A stretch of 38,634 nt of DNA from NCBI GenBank assembly GCA_012270865.1, contig JAAXHL010000217.1:1-38634 (forward strand). The letters run 5' to 3'. Under the pieces are notes generated by a model. That model had not been told where the DNA came from, did not search any database, and was given only the letters and a program-made list of their open reading frames with translations. Shown here piece by piece: positions 25,559-35,100 of the stretch. The translations under genes and the position numbers were made by a program. This DNA comes from Candidatus Poribacteria bacterium (GTDB taxonomy: Bacteria > Poribacteria > WGA-4E > WGA-3G). The stretch's first letter is position 1. Each line of letters starts with the position of its first letter.

Positions 25559-26353
25559 GTGGACTTTAACCTATTGCATACCGTCTTACTTTTTGGTACA
25601 GGTATCTGTGCTGGTTTCATAAATACGGTTGCTGCTGGTGGATCGTTGCTGGCGTTGCCGATGTTGATTTTCCTTACGTCCGATCCGACCTTAGCAAACG
25701 GTACAAACCGGGTTGCTATTTTTTTTCAAAATCTCAGTGCGATTATGGGATTCCGGCGTAAAGGGGTTTCTGATTTTCGGTATGGTATCCTGCTCGCTGT
25801 CCCTGCAGCTATCGGGGCGTGGATAGGTGCGAAAATCGCGATTGGTACGGGTGCCGCGCTGTTTCAATTCATTCTCGCAGCCGTGATGCTTATTATGCTG
25901 ACTTTAACACTGCTGAACCCAACTTCAAAGCTAAAAGATAGGATTGAAAGCAGCGGTACAGGCTCTAAAGTCATTGCGATGGTTGTATTCTTCTTTATCG
26001 GGATTTACGGGGGTTTCATTCAAGCGGGTGTGGGGTTGCTTGTTATAACGGCTCTGCGCCTTTTGACAGGTATTGATCTGGTTCGGACGAATGCGATAAA
26101 AGTTTTTGTTATCTTCTGTTATACGGTGGTTGCGCTCGGCACTTTTATTTTGAACAAGCAGGTTGATTGGACTTTAGGTGTGACGTTAGCGATAGGGAAC
26201 GCTACCGGTGCGTGGATTGGCAGCCATTGGGCAGTCGAAAAAGGCGACAAGTGGATTAAAGTGGTTCTCGTTGTAACTGTGCTTGTTTTTGCGACGAATC
26301 TTGCGTTAGAGCCTTTTAATTTAGATATTAAATCGATTCTTGGACTTGGTTAG
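25559..26353 (+). CDS. TauE/SafE-family anion permease
   Basis: 264 residues from the GTG at 25559; an ATG at 25493 would overlap the previous gene by 59 bp and add a polar stretch not typical of the family. About eight hydrophobic segments. First-repeat signature GFINTVAAGGSLLALPML (about 16-33) and the second repeat YGGFIQAGVGLLVITAL about half way, as in TauE/SafE permeases. Members export sulfite, sulfoacetate or related organosulfur anions, or take up such compounds. In a sulfatase-rich neighbourhood, sulfur-anion export is plausible but unproven. A GGCGGGGTT hairpin follows the stop. Confidence 0.85.
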   Translation: MDFNLLHTVLLFGTGICAGFINTVAAGGSLLALPMLIFLTSDPTLANGTNRVAIFFQNLSAIMGFRRKGVSDFRYGILLAVPAAIGAWIGAKIAIGTGAALFQFILAAVMLIMLTLTLLNPTSKLKDRIESSGTGSKVIAMVVFFFIGIYGGFIQAGVGLLVITALRLLTGIDLVRTNAIKVFVIFCYTVVALGTFILNKQVDWTLGVTLAIGNATGAWIGSHWAVEKGDKWIKVVLVVTVLVFATNLALEPFNLDIKSILGLG

Positions 26354-26367
26354 TGTCGCGAAGATAC

Positions 26368-26388
26368 GGCGGGGTTACAAACCCCGCC
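26368..26388. repeat. GGCGGGGTT...AACCCCGCC hairpin repeat after the TauE/SafE gene
   Basis: Identical core to 15642-15662. It lies 15 bp downstream of the permease stop. Confidence 0.85.
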
Positions 26389-26405
26389 TGCAAGGTTTCT
26401 GTGGG

Positions 26406-26545
26406 AAATCCGGTGCGGTTAGATGAAGTTTAAAAAAATAAATTGGTAATTTATTGGCGAAATCCGGTGCGGTTAGAAACCGCACCTACCGGGCCTGGGG
26501 AAAATCGGAATTACCGATGTAAACTGAACCTACTGGTCTGGGGAG
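26406..26545. repeat. Nested hairpin element, relative of 22001-22201
   Basis: The left half of a GGTGCGGTTAG hairpin (26406-26422) is followed by ATGAAGTTTAA...AAATTGGTAATTT (from 26423), a complete GGTGCGGTT/AACCGCACC hairpin (about 26464-26487), then GGAATTACCGAT. The sequence AAACTGAACCTACTGG (from 26521) looks like the decayed right half of the outer hairpin. It overlaps the 3-prime end of the AccA-like gene by a few bases. Confidence 0.6.
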
Positions 26546-27126
26546 CGTAGTGTTTCTTGGCGGTTTTTGAACAATTCTGTGGGGGGTATCGCCTCGGTTT
26601 GATGTAGGAGTTCCAAGATTGCGGCGGCGACATCTTCTGGATGCTGTGCTATTTTGACATTCTTACGTTCCGAAAGTTGTGGCTCCAACAATTCGGGTAT
26701 TACAATTCCATCACTCCATACTATTTCCAACCTCTTATCATCCTCATCCATATCACTTTTTTCGTCAAAAACGGCAATAATCGGATACGGAAGTTTTAGC
26801 AGTGCCAATTCGGTTTTCTGGATTGCTTGTGCGGCATCTAAGGAGATTTTCCGTTGTACGGTTGCGATATGCGCGATAGGCAAGTTCCATAAAACGATAG
26901 GCTTTTTGAGGCGGTGTGCGAGTGCGGTTAGACGTAACAAACAACGCCATTCAGAGGTCGTGACTGGGTTATGTAGGTTGCCTTGCACGAGTATAACCTT
27001 CGTATTTTGTATCCACGCGAGGCCGGCAAATTCAAAAGTACCTTTACTTCCGGCTCTATCACCATAGAGTGCGATTGCTTGCGTGAATGGTGGCTGCGGC
27101 GGGTATTTAGAGATATTTGAGGACAT
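26530..27126 (-). CDS. Shortened AccA-like (carboxyltransferase alpha) protein without the catalytic glycine loop
   Basis: 198 residues from the ATG at 27124-27126; the open frame extends to a GTG at 27162, but that stretch is the upstream gene's terminator. It follows the plan of AccA: ALYGDRAG (like ELxGDRA), FAGLAWIQNTKVILVQG, a LLRLTALAHRLKKPIVLW strand (ALRLMQMAERFKMPIITF in AccA), AIQKTELALLKLPYPIIAVF, WSDGIVIPE, and a C-terminal ELFKNRQETLRS (DLKNRRYQRLMS in AccA). The GEGGSGGALA oxyanion loop and about 40 residues around it are missing, so catalysis is unlikely. Possibly a regulatory or scaffold paralogue. The homology is remote and based on pattern only. Confidence 0.6.
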   Translation of the reverse strand: MSSNISKYPPQPPFTQAIALYGDRAGSKGTFEFAGLAWIQNTKVILVQGNLHNPVTTSEWRCLLRLTALAHRLKKPIVLWNLPIAHIATVQRKISLDAAQAIQKTELALLKLPYPIIAVFDEKSDMDEDDKRLEIVWSDGIVIPELLEPQLSERKNVKIAQHPEDVAAAILELLHQTEAIPPTELFKNRQETLRSPDQ

Positions 27127-27136
27127 ATAGTGGTAT

Positions 27137-27171
27137 AAAAAAAGCAGGGAGGTGTGGAACACCTTCCCTGC
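27137..27171 (-). terminator. Intrinsic terminator after the LysM gene
   Basis: On the minus strand GCAGGGA-GGTGT pairs with ACACC-T-TCCCTGC (27044-type arms at 27144-27155 and 27159-27171 with one bulge) around a 3-nt loop, followed by seven T residues (27137-27143 on the plus strand read as A). It separates the LysM gene from the AccA-like gene. Confidence 0.85.
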
Positions 27172-27193
27172 CTAAAAGGTAATTCGTTCTGAT

Positions 27194-28057
27194 TTATTCG
27201 CCGCTGCGTCCACCGATGGCATTCATAGCGAACCATCCGATACCTGCTGCGACTGTCGTCAGGAATACTAAAGTCCGTTTAGTTGTAGAAGGTTCCTCGT
27301 GTACACCTTTGGCATTTTCAAGGATCATCTTAACTTCGTTGATCGCTTTTTGGTTGGCTTCAACTTGCGTTAAAAGCATCTTCACGTCCGCTTGGATCGC
27401 TTCGATGGCTGCATGCGTTTCAGCGGCTTTCATCTTTTGTTCTTCAAGCATTGCATTTGCTGCTTCAAGACGCTTATCAAGTTGAGCGATCTGTTCAAGG
27501 ATAGCAGCTTTATTTTCTTGAAGTGCTTTTTTGATGCTGGCGGAAACTGTATCACTGGAATCTTTGACTGCGTTCATCAATTTTTCCTGTGATTTCAAGC
27601 TATCCTCAAGGTCTTTGAGTTGTGCCTTGAGTTTATCCATACTCTCATTAAGCCCTTTGATCTCTGCCTCAAGTTTATCGCGTGTTGCTTCGGATTCAGC
27701 GAGTTCAGTCTTCAGTCGCTCAAGCTCTTGCTGCTGGGCGACGAGGTCTTCTTCAGCGATTTCGACGACATCTTTTGCCATCGCGAGCGGAATACGCAAT
27801 TGTTCGCCGGGGTAGATGAGGTGTGGATTGGTAAAGTCGTTGTATTTACTCAGTTCACGCCATTGGAGCGGGTCTTTGAGATGCTCTTGGCAGAGGTCCC
27901 AGAGGGTATCGCCTTTCTCAATAGTGATGAGCATTGTATCATCGTCCCCGTCGTGGGGTGTGATACGTGCTGAGGCGGATAAGACATAAACGCCACTGAG
28001 TGCTGCGCAGATATACAGGACCAGTGCCAACTTCAAAGTGCCTCTTATGATTTTCAT
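27194..28057 (-). CDS. LysM domain protein with long coiled coil and C-terminal membrane helix
   Basis: 287 residues; ATG with AAAGGAGA upstream. A signal peptide or N-terminal anchor (about 1-32) is followed by a LysM domain (about 42-92: MLITIEKGDTLWDLCQEHL ... LIYPGEQLRIP), which binds peptidoglycan or chitin-like glycans. Residues about 100-245 are a heptad-rich coiled coil (EELVAQQQELERLKTELAES and onward). A hydrophobic helix (about 262-280: TLVFLTTVAAGIGWFAMNAI) ends the protein. It probably spans the periplasm and tethers membrane and cell wall. It starts 12 bp after the PorV-like gene, in one transcription unit with it. Confidence 0.85.
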   Translation of the reverse strand: MKIIRGTLKLALVLYICAALSGVYVLSASARITPHDGDDDTMLITIEKGDTLWDLCQEHLKDPLQWRELSKYNDFTNPHLIYPGEQLRIPLAMAKDVVEIAEEDLVAQQQELERLKTELAESEATRDKLEAEIKGLNESMDKLKAQLKDLEDSLKSQEKLMNAVKDSSDTVSASIKKALQENKAAILEQIAQLDKRLEAANAMLEEQKMKAAETHAAIEAIQADVKMLLTQVEANQKAINEVKMILENAKGVHEEPSTTKRTLVFLTTVAAGIGWFAMNAIGGRSGE

Positions 28058-28069
28058 AAATAGTCTCCT

Positions 28070-29068
28070 TTAAAACATGTAAGAGAGGGAAGCATAGTGA
28101 GTTGATCCGACGCCGTTGATTTCGATCGCCATGCCATCTTGGATAGCATAATCAATCTGCAGCCCACCTATGTTGACCCCAAAACCGCCGAAGAGGCTCT
28201 GTACGTCGCGTGATGCTCTGACACCGCCACGGATGGATAAGCCAGTAGATTTGTAAGTGACAATCGTGTACTCAGCACCGAGTCGTAGGCTCGTGGCACT
28301 CTGGTCGAGATTGACGAACTCTTGCTCGAGGTCTGCTGCAAATGTGACGACGTTCCCCATATAGAGGTTGTAAGCCAACCCGACGTTAACGACCATTGGA
28401 ACGATGTCATCGCCGAGGGAGGCACCGAGGTATTTAGCAGCGATGCCGTAATGGAAGGTTGGCACCTTTTCTTCACCGACATCTATGTGCAATGCGTGTC
28501 CCATCAATCCGACATCTACGCCGCCAAACCCGCTCTGGTTTTCAACGCTCTCCAAGCCGAAGTTGTCAGCCAACATGCGTCCGGTTAGCCCGACGCTGAA
28601 GTTTCCGATACCGATGCCGTAAGATAGGGAGTATGCGTTTGCGCTGTAATCGAACTCTCCACCGTAATTTTCATTTGCGTCATACTGCTGAATACCGCTG
28701 ACTCCAGCGTTGGTAACAGCGATTCCGATAGACCCTGCTGACCCGAGTGCTTTTGTTAGTGCGATGAAGTTGTGGCTTCTATCAAGATCGAGTCGCTGGG
28801 TTGAGAAGTTGAGACTTAGATCTGCTGCGGATCCGAGTCCTGCTGGGTTCCAGACGGTTGCGGTGGCATCATCAGCGATTGCTGTGAATGCTCCTGCTAA
28901 ACCGATTGATCGTGCACCGGCCCCAAGTCGCAGATGTGGCATGGCATCCACTCCGGCATAACTGACCGGCGTCACAGTTAGGATAAGTAAGAAAAGTGGT
29001 ATTACACCGCATAGCAATTTTGGGTACTTTTTGGAAACCCACTTAGCAATTTGCTCTGTTATTAACAT
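28070..29068 (-). CDS. PorV/PorQ-type outer membrane beta-barrel protein
   Basis: 332 residues from the ATG at 29066-29068 (GGAGG six bases upstream); the frame is open to 29092. Signal peptide, then the family N-terminus PHLRLGAGARSIGLAGAFTAIADDATATVWNPAGLG in mature form, and repeated amphipathic strands ending in YASLSYMF with a terminal aromatic residue, as for outer-membrane barrels. PorV is the outer-membrane protein that receives cargo in type IX secretion; related PorV/UPF0164 proteins occur in many phyla without the rest of that system. It lies directly downstream of the giant protein gene, whose C-terminal domain is of the kind such systems recognise. Confidence 0.85.
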   Translation of the reverse strand: MLITEQIAKWVSKKYPKLLCGVIPLFLLILTVTPVSYAGVDAMPHLRLGAGARSIGLAGAFTAIADDATATVWNPAGLGSAADLSLNFSTQRLDLDRSHNFIALTKALGSAGSIGIAVTNAGVSGIQQYDANENYGGEFDYSANAYSLSYGIGIGNFSVGLTGRMLADNFGLESVENQSGFGGVDVGLMGHALHIDVGEEKVPTFHYGIAAKYLGASLGDDIVPMVVNVGLAYNLYMGNVVTFAADLEQEFVNLDQSATSLRLGAEYTIVTYKSTGLSIRGGVRASRDVQSLFGGFGVNIGGLQIDYAIQDGMAIEINGVGSTHYASLSYMF

Positions 29069-29092
29069 TATATCCTCCAAAAGACTGTCCAC

Positions 29093-29125
29093 ATCGGGAA
29101 CGGGACGATGTGTCCTGTTCCCGAT
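29093..29125 (-). promoter_or_regulatory. Strong intercistronic hairpin between the giant protein and PorV genes
   Basis: ATCGGGAAC-G-GGAC (29093-29106) pairs with GTCC-T-GTTCCCGAT (29112-29125) around GATGT; flanking CACAT/ATGTG extends it. It is transcribed in the minus direction between the two genes. No immediate T run, so mRNA stabilisation or partial termination is more likely than a full stop. Confidence 0.55.
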
Positions 29126-29143
29126 ATGTGGATTGCCATTTAC

Positions 29144-32100
29144 TTAGCGCGTCAGTGCAAGTTTGAGAATGGCGTATTCAGGCTCGAAACCGTCTGCGAC
29201 AATAATTTCGCAGAAGTAGATACCTCGAGCTAAATCTTCACCACTGCTTGATTTCCCGTCCCAACCGATTGCATCTGAACCATTATCCTTACGTGTATAG
29301 TTCCCAGCATCGAATACCTGATTATCTACGAGCACGCGAACTGGGCGCAACGTTGCGTCATAAATGACGATTGAAACAGTTGCTTGCCGTGCCAACGTGA
29401 ATGAGATACGGGTATTGTCTTTGAACGGGTTCGGGTAATTCAGGGGTCGTGCTGCCAATATTGGACCGTCTCTCAATTCAACAGAGAAGGTGAACTGATA
29501 AACAGCCATATTCGCTTCACGGGCACCGTCGCTCTCATCAGAGACATTACCCTCTTGATTTGCTCTGTCAGACACTTCCAGTTTCACCGCGTACTGCCCA
29601 GGCTCAAGGTCTTGAGCGGGTTTATAGGTTACTTGGGAAGCCGACTTTTGCTGTGGCGTGAGTGTAATCAGTTGGTCATTGAAGACGAACCGTATGGAAT
29701 CAACATCAATTCCACTTTCAGCATCCGCGTAGGATATTGAGATAGTGGGTTGACGTTCCTCACCTTCATTATACATCAAGCGTGCGTTGTTCGCTGGTGA
29801 TGCCATTGTGATGATAGGTGCGGCGGTATCGAAATCAATTGTGAAAGTCCCTTTAGATGAAGAGGTATTGCTGTATGGATCAGTTGCTCGAACCTCAATC
29901 GTGTAGACCCCTTCTTCAAGTGGAGTTTCGGGATTGAAGTCGATTCTCGTGATACCAGAAACATTATCTTCGCTATCATCTTGGGTTTCACCACTGACTT
30001 CTTCACCATCACTATCCATAACAACGATACTCATTTCGGCGACACCTGATTCGTCGTTAGCACTTGCGGAGATGACAGGAAGTCCACCGCGGACGACGCC
30101 AGACGGCGTAATGGAAGTGATCGTAGGTTTGACGTTATCAACCAGGAGTGTGAACGTCCAAGTAATTTCGGTTGTTCCGCCTTCGCTGGTTGCGATGAGT
30201 CGGATAGTGTAGAGTCCGTCTCCATGTGCTTCATAGTCCACTGGTGCCTGAATCTTACCTTCATCAATATGTAGGTTAGAAATAGACTGGACCTGTCCGC
30301 CATTTACACTGTATCTCACAGAAGTAACAGTTGATTGCTCGTCTGTTACGACGGCTGAGATCACGACTGCACCCAATTTGGCTGGATCCGAGTCTTTTAT
30401 AACGCCATTGGGCGCGACTGCGGAGATAACCGGTGGTGTCGTGTCTTTCGGCGGTTCAGGTATATCCACCACGAAAGTGGTAGTTGTCTGCGCCGTATTT
30501 CCATCAGCATCAGTGACTTCAACAACAACCTTGTAATCACCGTTTGTTAATGCTTCTTCAGGTGTATAGGAGAATTGGCTTCCCTCTACTTCTGGTTCAG
30601 CGTCAACATCGTTGATAGTAAAGGTTGTCACTTCAACATCAACTACACCCGTAATTTCACCACTGATAAGCGGTTCGCCATGCTCGAAGGTTTGTCCTGA
30701 CGTTGGCGTATGAATTGCGACTGTCGGGAGTGTACCGTTGACAACGAATTCTTGCGAACCGCTACCGACGTTACCGAGTATATCAGTGACTTCAACAGTT
30801 ACACGATATGCTCCCCCGGCGAGTCTTTCTGTCCGTGTGTAAACCAAGCTGCTTGCATCTTTTGCGAGCTCTTCTTGGACAACTTCGACATCAACAGCGT
30901 CAGGCGGTTGTAGACGTGCCAAAGCGAGACTTCCAGTTTCTCCATCAACACCGGCACCTTTAACACCGGCACCATTATCGTGATAGGAGGCGTGGAAGGT
31001 CGGCAGGCTCTCTACGGCTTCACCATCTGTTGGCGATTCAATGATAACTACGGGACCGGTGTTATCCACATTAACTGTTGTTATTGGGAATGCGACCGAA
31101 CGATTCCGTTTCGTGACCACAGCGTCGGGTGTATAGACACCGTCTACGAGTGATCCGACCTCTACCATAAGTGAGAAGGTATTTTCTGGGTCTTCTTCAC
31201 TTTCATTCGGCATCCCTTGTCCATTCACGGCACCAGTGAGTTCTTCATCTGCTAACGAACCGTTTGCGACCATGAAACTCACAGTGACAGAGTTGCGAAG
31301 TGAAATCGGTTCCGCTGGCGGTTCAGAGACATCTGCACCATCAACGGCAATCACTGCCAAGTCGGTGACATCAGAGACGCGGAAGTTTAGTACGTGCACC
31401 GTTATTTGCGGTGAATCTTCGGTTTGCACGTTGCCGAATTTGTCAACAGTTAGAGCGTGGAACATGTAAGTTCCATTTGCATGCGTTCCGACATCAATTG
31501 TAATCGTGTCGAGAACACCAGCTGCCCCTTCGGTAGTTGTTTGGGTGCCGTCCGCTATGGTTTGCACCAAGTTCACCGATCCACCCTCGTAGGTCATAGG
31601 ATCAACTTTAGCATCCTGTTCAATTGTAAAGATTGCCATCGGTGAAGGCAGTGTATCATCAACAATATTGCTGAAAGTGTAACTACCATCTTCGTTTTTT
31701 GCAAGCGTACCAGCATGGTCAGCAACGTCGATAATGTGTGTCGGACCGTGTGGTTCGACATCGTCAACGTTGTCAACTGAGAACATCTCTGTAGCATTTG
31801 GAGATGCTTCTGGATCGGCGTAGTCTTCTGCTGCTTCAATCGGGATTGCGCGAACCATATATTGGTTCTCGTCCTTAGAAGCATCGCGTGCTGCCGGACT
31901 ATCAGCGGTGATGGTATCCTCAAGGGCTGTTGTATCTACATCAATCGCCCACATTTGATATGTTTGACTGACCGATACAACTGTCTCTTCAGTACCTGCT
32001 TCCGTGGCGCTGGCTGCCTCATTGGCTAAGTAACCAACGACCTCGGTGAGAGCCGCATCCGAAACTTCAGTGGTAGGAACACTTGTAGTCGCAGTCCCTA

Positions 32101-35100
32101 CATCAATCCACTCTGCGTCGCCTGGACGTTTGACTTCAAGACGAACAGCAGTCGTAAACGGCGAGCTTATCTCGTGTGAGTAAGCGTGGATGGTAATGGT
32201 TCCCTGCGGTGCGCCACTATCTGGGTTCGTCTCTGTAATGCTTTCGGGATCTACAGAGAGTGCCAAAACTTCTGGTGCTGGTCGATAAGAGTTTTCAACC
32301 GTCACAGAGACTTTGGAGCCGTCCGAGCCGGCTTCTACGTTGCCGAACTCACTATCAACAACATCCATGACCCCATCATAGGCGAGTGCTTGGAACGTAT
32401 ATGTCCCGTTTTCGAGGTATGTTTCACGATCAGCGAGTATGCCGATATCAACAGTTACGGTGAAAACACCACTGCCTTCTTCGGTTTCGCTTACGTCCCC
32501 GACAAGAGCACCTTCAGGATACATTGCGAGTTTGACTGACTTGTAAGTATGCCGTTCCGCTATGGGTTTAATCGTAAATGTAGCGACTGGTGATGGAACA
32601 CCGTCGATGTCATATTTATCAACAAGTCCACCGACTGTGAAGCTGCCATCATCAGCGGTTTCAAAGACAGTATCAACGCCATCAACACTTGTTACAACAA
32701 TATTTGTAGGTTCAAGTGGTGCGACATCATCAACGTTGTCAACTGAGAACATGGTTGTAACGTCATCGGCGGATAGGTTTGCGCTTCCATCTGCCGTGGC
32801 ACTTGCGGTTGCCCGCACCATGTACATGTTGTCATCCTTGGTATGATCACGTGCCCCAGGATTGTCTTTATCAATGCTATCTTCAAGGGTTGTTGTATCA
32901 ACCTCAATCATCCATCTTTGATAGGTGTCAGATTTTACAACATTCCCTCCGACAACATCTGCTACGTCGGCGACATCTGCTGCTGCGAGTTTTGCATCGT
33001 CAGCTGCGGTAACGGGACTACTTTCTGAAGCCGTACCGACCTTAGTCCACTCTGTGTCGTTTTTGCGTTTAACTTCAAACATTACAGAGGTGGTAGGTGC
33101 GGAAGTAATCTCAGGTGTATAACCGTAAAGTGTTATGGTTCCGCGAGGTGCGCCACTATCTGGGCTCGTCTCTGCCGGGTCACCGACAGTAAATGCCAGA
33201 GCTTGCGGCACTGGTCGACGGGTGTTTGAAACGGTTACGGAGATTTTGGATCCATCCGTTTCGGACATATCGTCTTGTTCGTTGCCGAACTCGTCAAAAG
33301 CGAGGGCGTAGAACATGTAAGTTCCGTTTGCCAAGTATGTCTCACCATCAGCGAGTGTGCCAACGTCAACAGTTAGTGTAAATACGCCACTGCCTTCAGC
33401 AGTCTCGACTACATCTGTAATAACAAGCCCTTCAACGCCCGGTACGAACCTAATAGATTGGTAAGTTTTCCGAACAGCTGTTGGTTCGACAGTGAAGGTA
33501 GCTACGGGTGAGTTAACAGCCGCGTCATGTTTATCGACGAGACCACCAACGGTGTAGCTGCCATCTCCAGCGTCTTCAAAGACGCTGTTTTCAGTTGCCA
33601 TAACATCTGTTACACTAACGTTTGTCGGACCGAGGGGTGCGACATCGTCTACGTTGTCAAGGGAGAACATCTCAGTAGCATCAGAGGGCCACTCTTTCCC
33701 ACTTGCGTCAACGGCGAAAGCGCGAACTGTATATGGATTGTCATCCATAGAGACATCTCGTGCGCCTGGACTGTCCTTGGTGATGGAATCTTCCAATCCT
33801 AACGCTCTGGTATCTACGGTAACGGTCCATGCGTTGTAAGATTCACCAATAGCGACAACGGACCTATTTCCTGCTGTTGTCCCTTCATCGGCAACACCGA
33901 CCAAGTGGTCAAGAGCACTGGGGAGTGCTGCGCCTCCGATGTCAACAGCAGTACTGGTGTCAGCTGTGCCGATTGTTGTCCATTCTGTATCGTTTGCGCG
34001 TTTTGCTTCCAAACGAACGGATTCAATAGGCGGTGAATTCTGTTCAACAGTGTGTCCGGTGAACATAAATGTTCCCTGCGGACCTTCACTATCAGCATTC
34101 ATCTCTGTGCCAAGATCCTTCGTTATCTGGAAGACAGCGGGGTCTGGACGTAGGTAATTCTTGACGTGAACTGTGCTTTCCGGAGATTCATCGGTCTGCA
34201 CATTACCGTACATTTCATCAGGTCCGTCAGGAGATGCGTCATAAGCCAATACGTGGATCGTATAAGCACCATTTCCAGCGATACCGAGGTCGCCTATATT
34301 AACGGTTATCTCAAAGACACCTTCACTGGTTTCGACAGGTGCTCCGACGAGAGCGGCATCAATTGCTGGATCACTGACCAACATCACTGATTCGTAAGTT
34401 TTACGTTCAGCGGTCGGTTCAATGGTCAGCTTAAGAATCTGTGGCATGACTGACGGGTCATTTTCGTCAAGGAGTCCACGGAACGTGTAGCCGCCATCAG
34501 GATCGGCTGCAACTGCGCCATCGGCATTGGCAATAGCGGTGATGTTTGTTGGACCGAGAGGTTCAACATCATCAATATTGTCAACGGAGAGCATTGTCGA
34601 TTCAGCTGCTGCGGGATCAATGGGCCATTCCGTTCCATCCTGAGTGACAGCAAGAGCGCGAATGGTATACTGGTTGTCATCTTTGGATGCATCCCGTGCG
34701 CCTGGACTGTCCTTTGTAATGGTGTCTTCCAATGTGGTAGTATCTACATTAATCGACCATGTGAGATTACCACCGGTATTGATCGGAGCCTCATTGCCTT
34801 CAACGGCGACACCGACAGCTTCTGTAACGGCATCAACAATCCCTGCATCATTGCCTTGCGTAGCGGTGCCGATTGTCATCCAGTCTGTATCTTTCTCGCG
34901 TTTGGCTTCAAACCGAACGGAAACAGTTCTTGGACCGGTCTGTGGTAGTGTCGTTGCGTTAATAGTGACCATGCCTTGTGGTGCGTCACTATCTTGGTTG
35001 CGACTCATGATGGATGTTTCATCCACTGCGAGTTCCAACACTTCAGGCGGATAGATACCTGCATCCAAGTCGATTGAGAACGGCATCGCATCAGCGTCAG

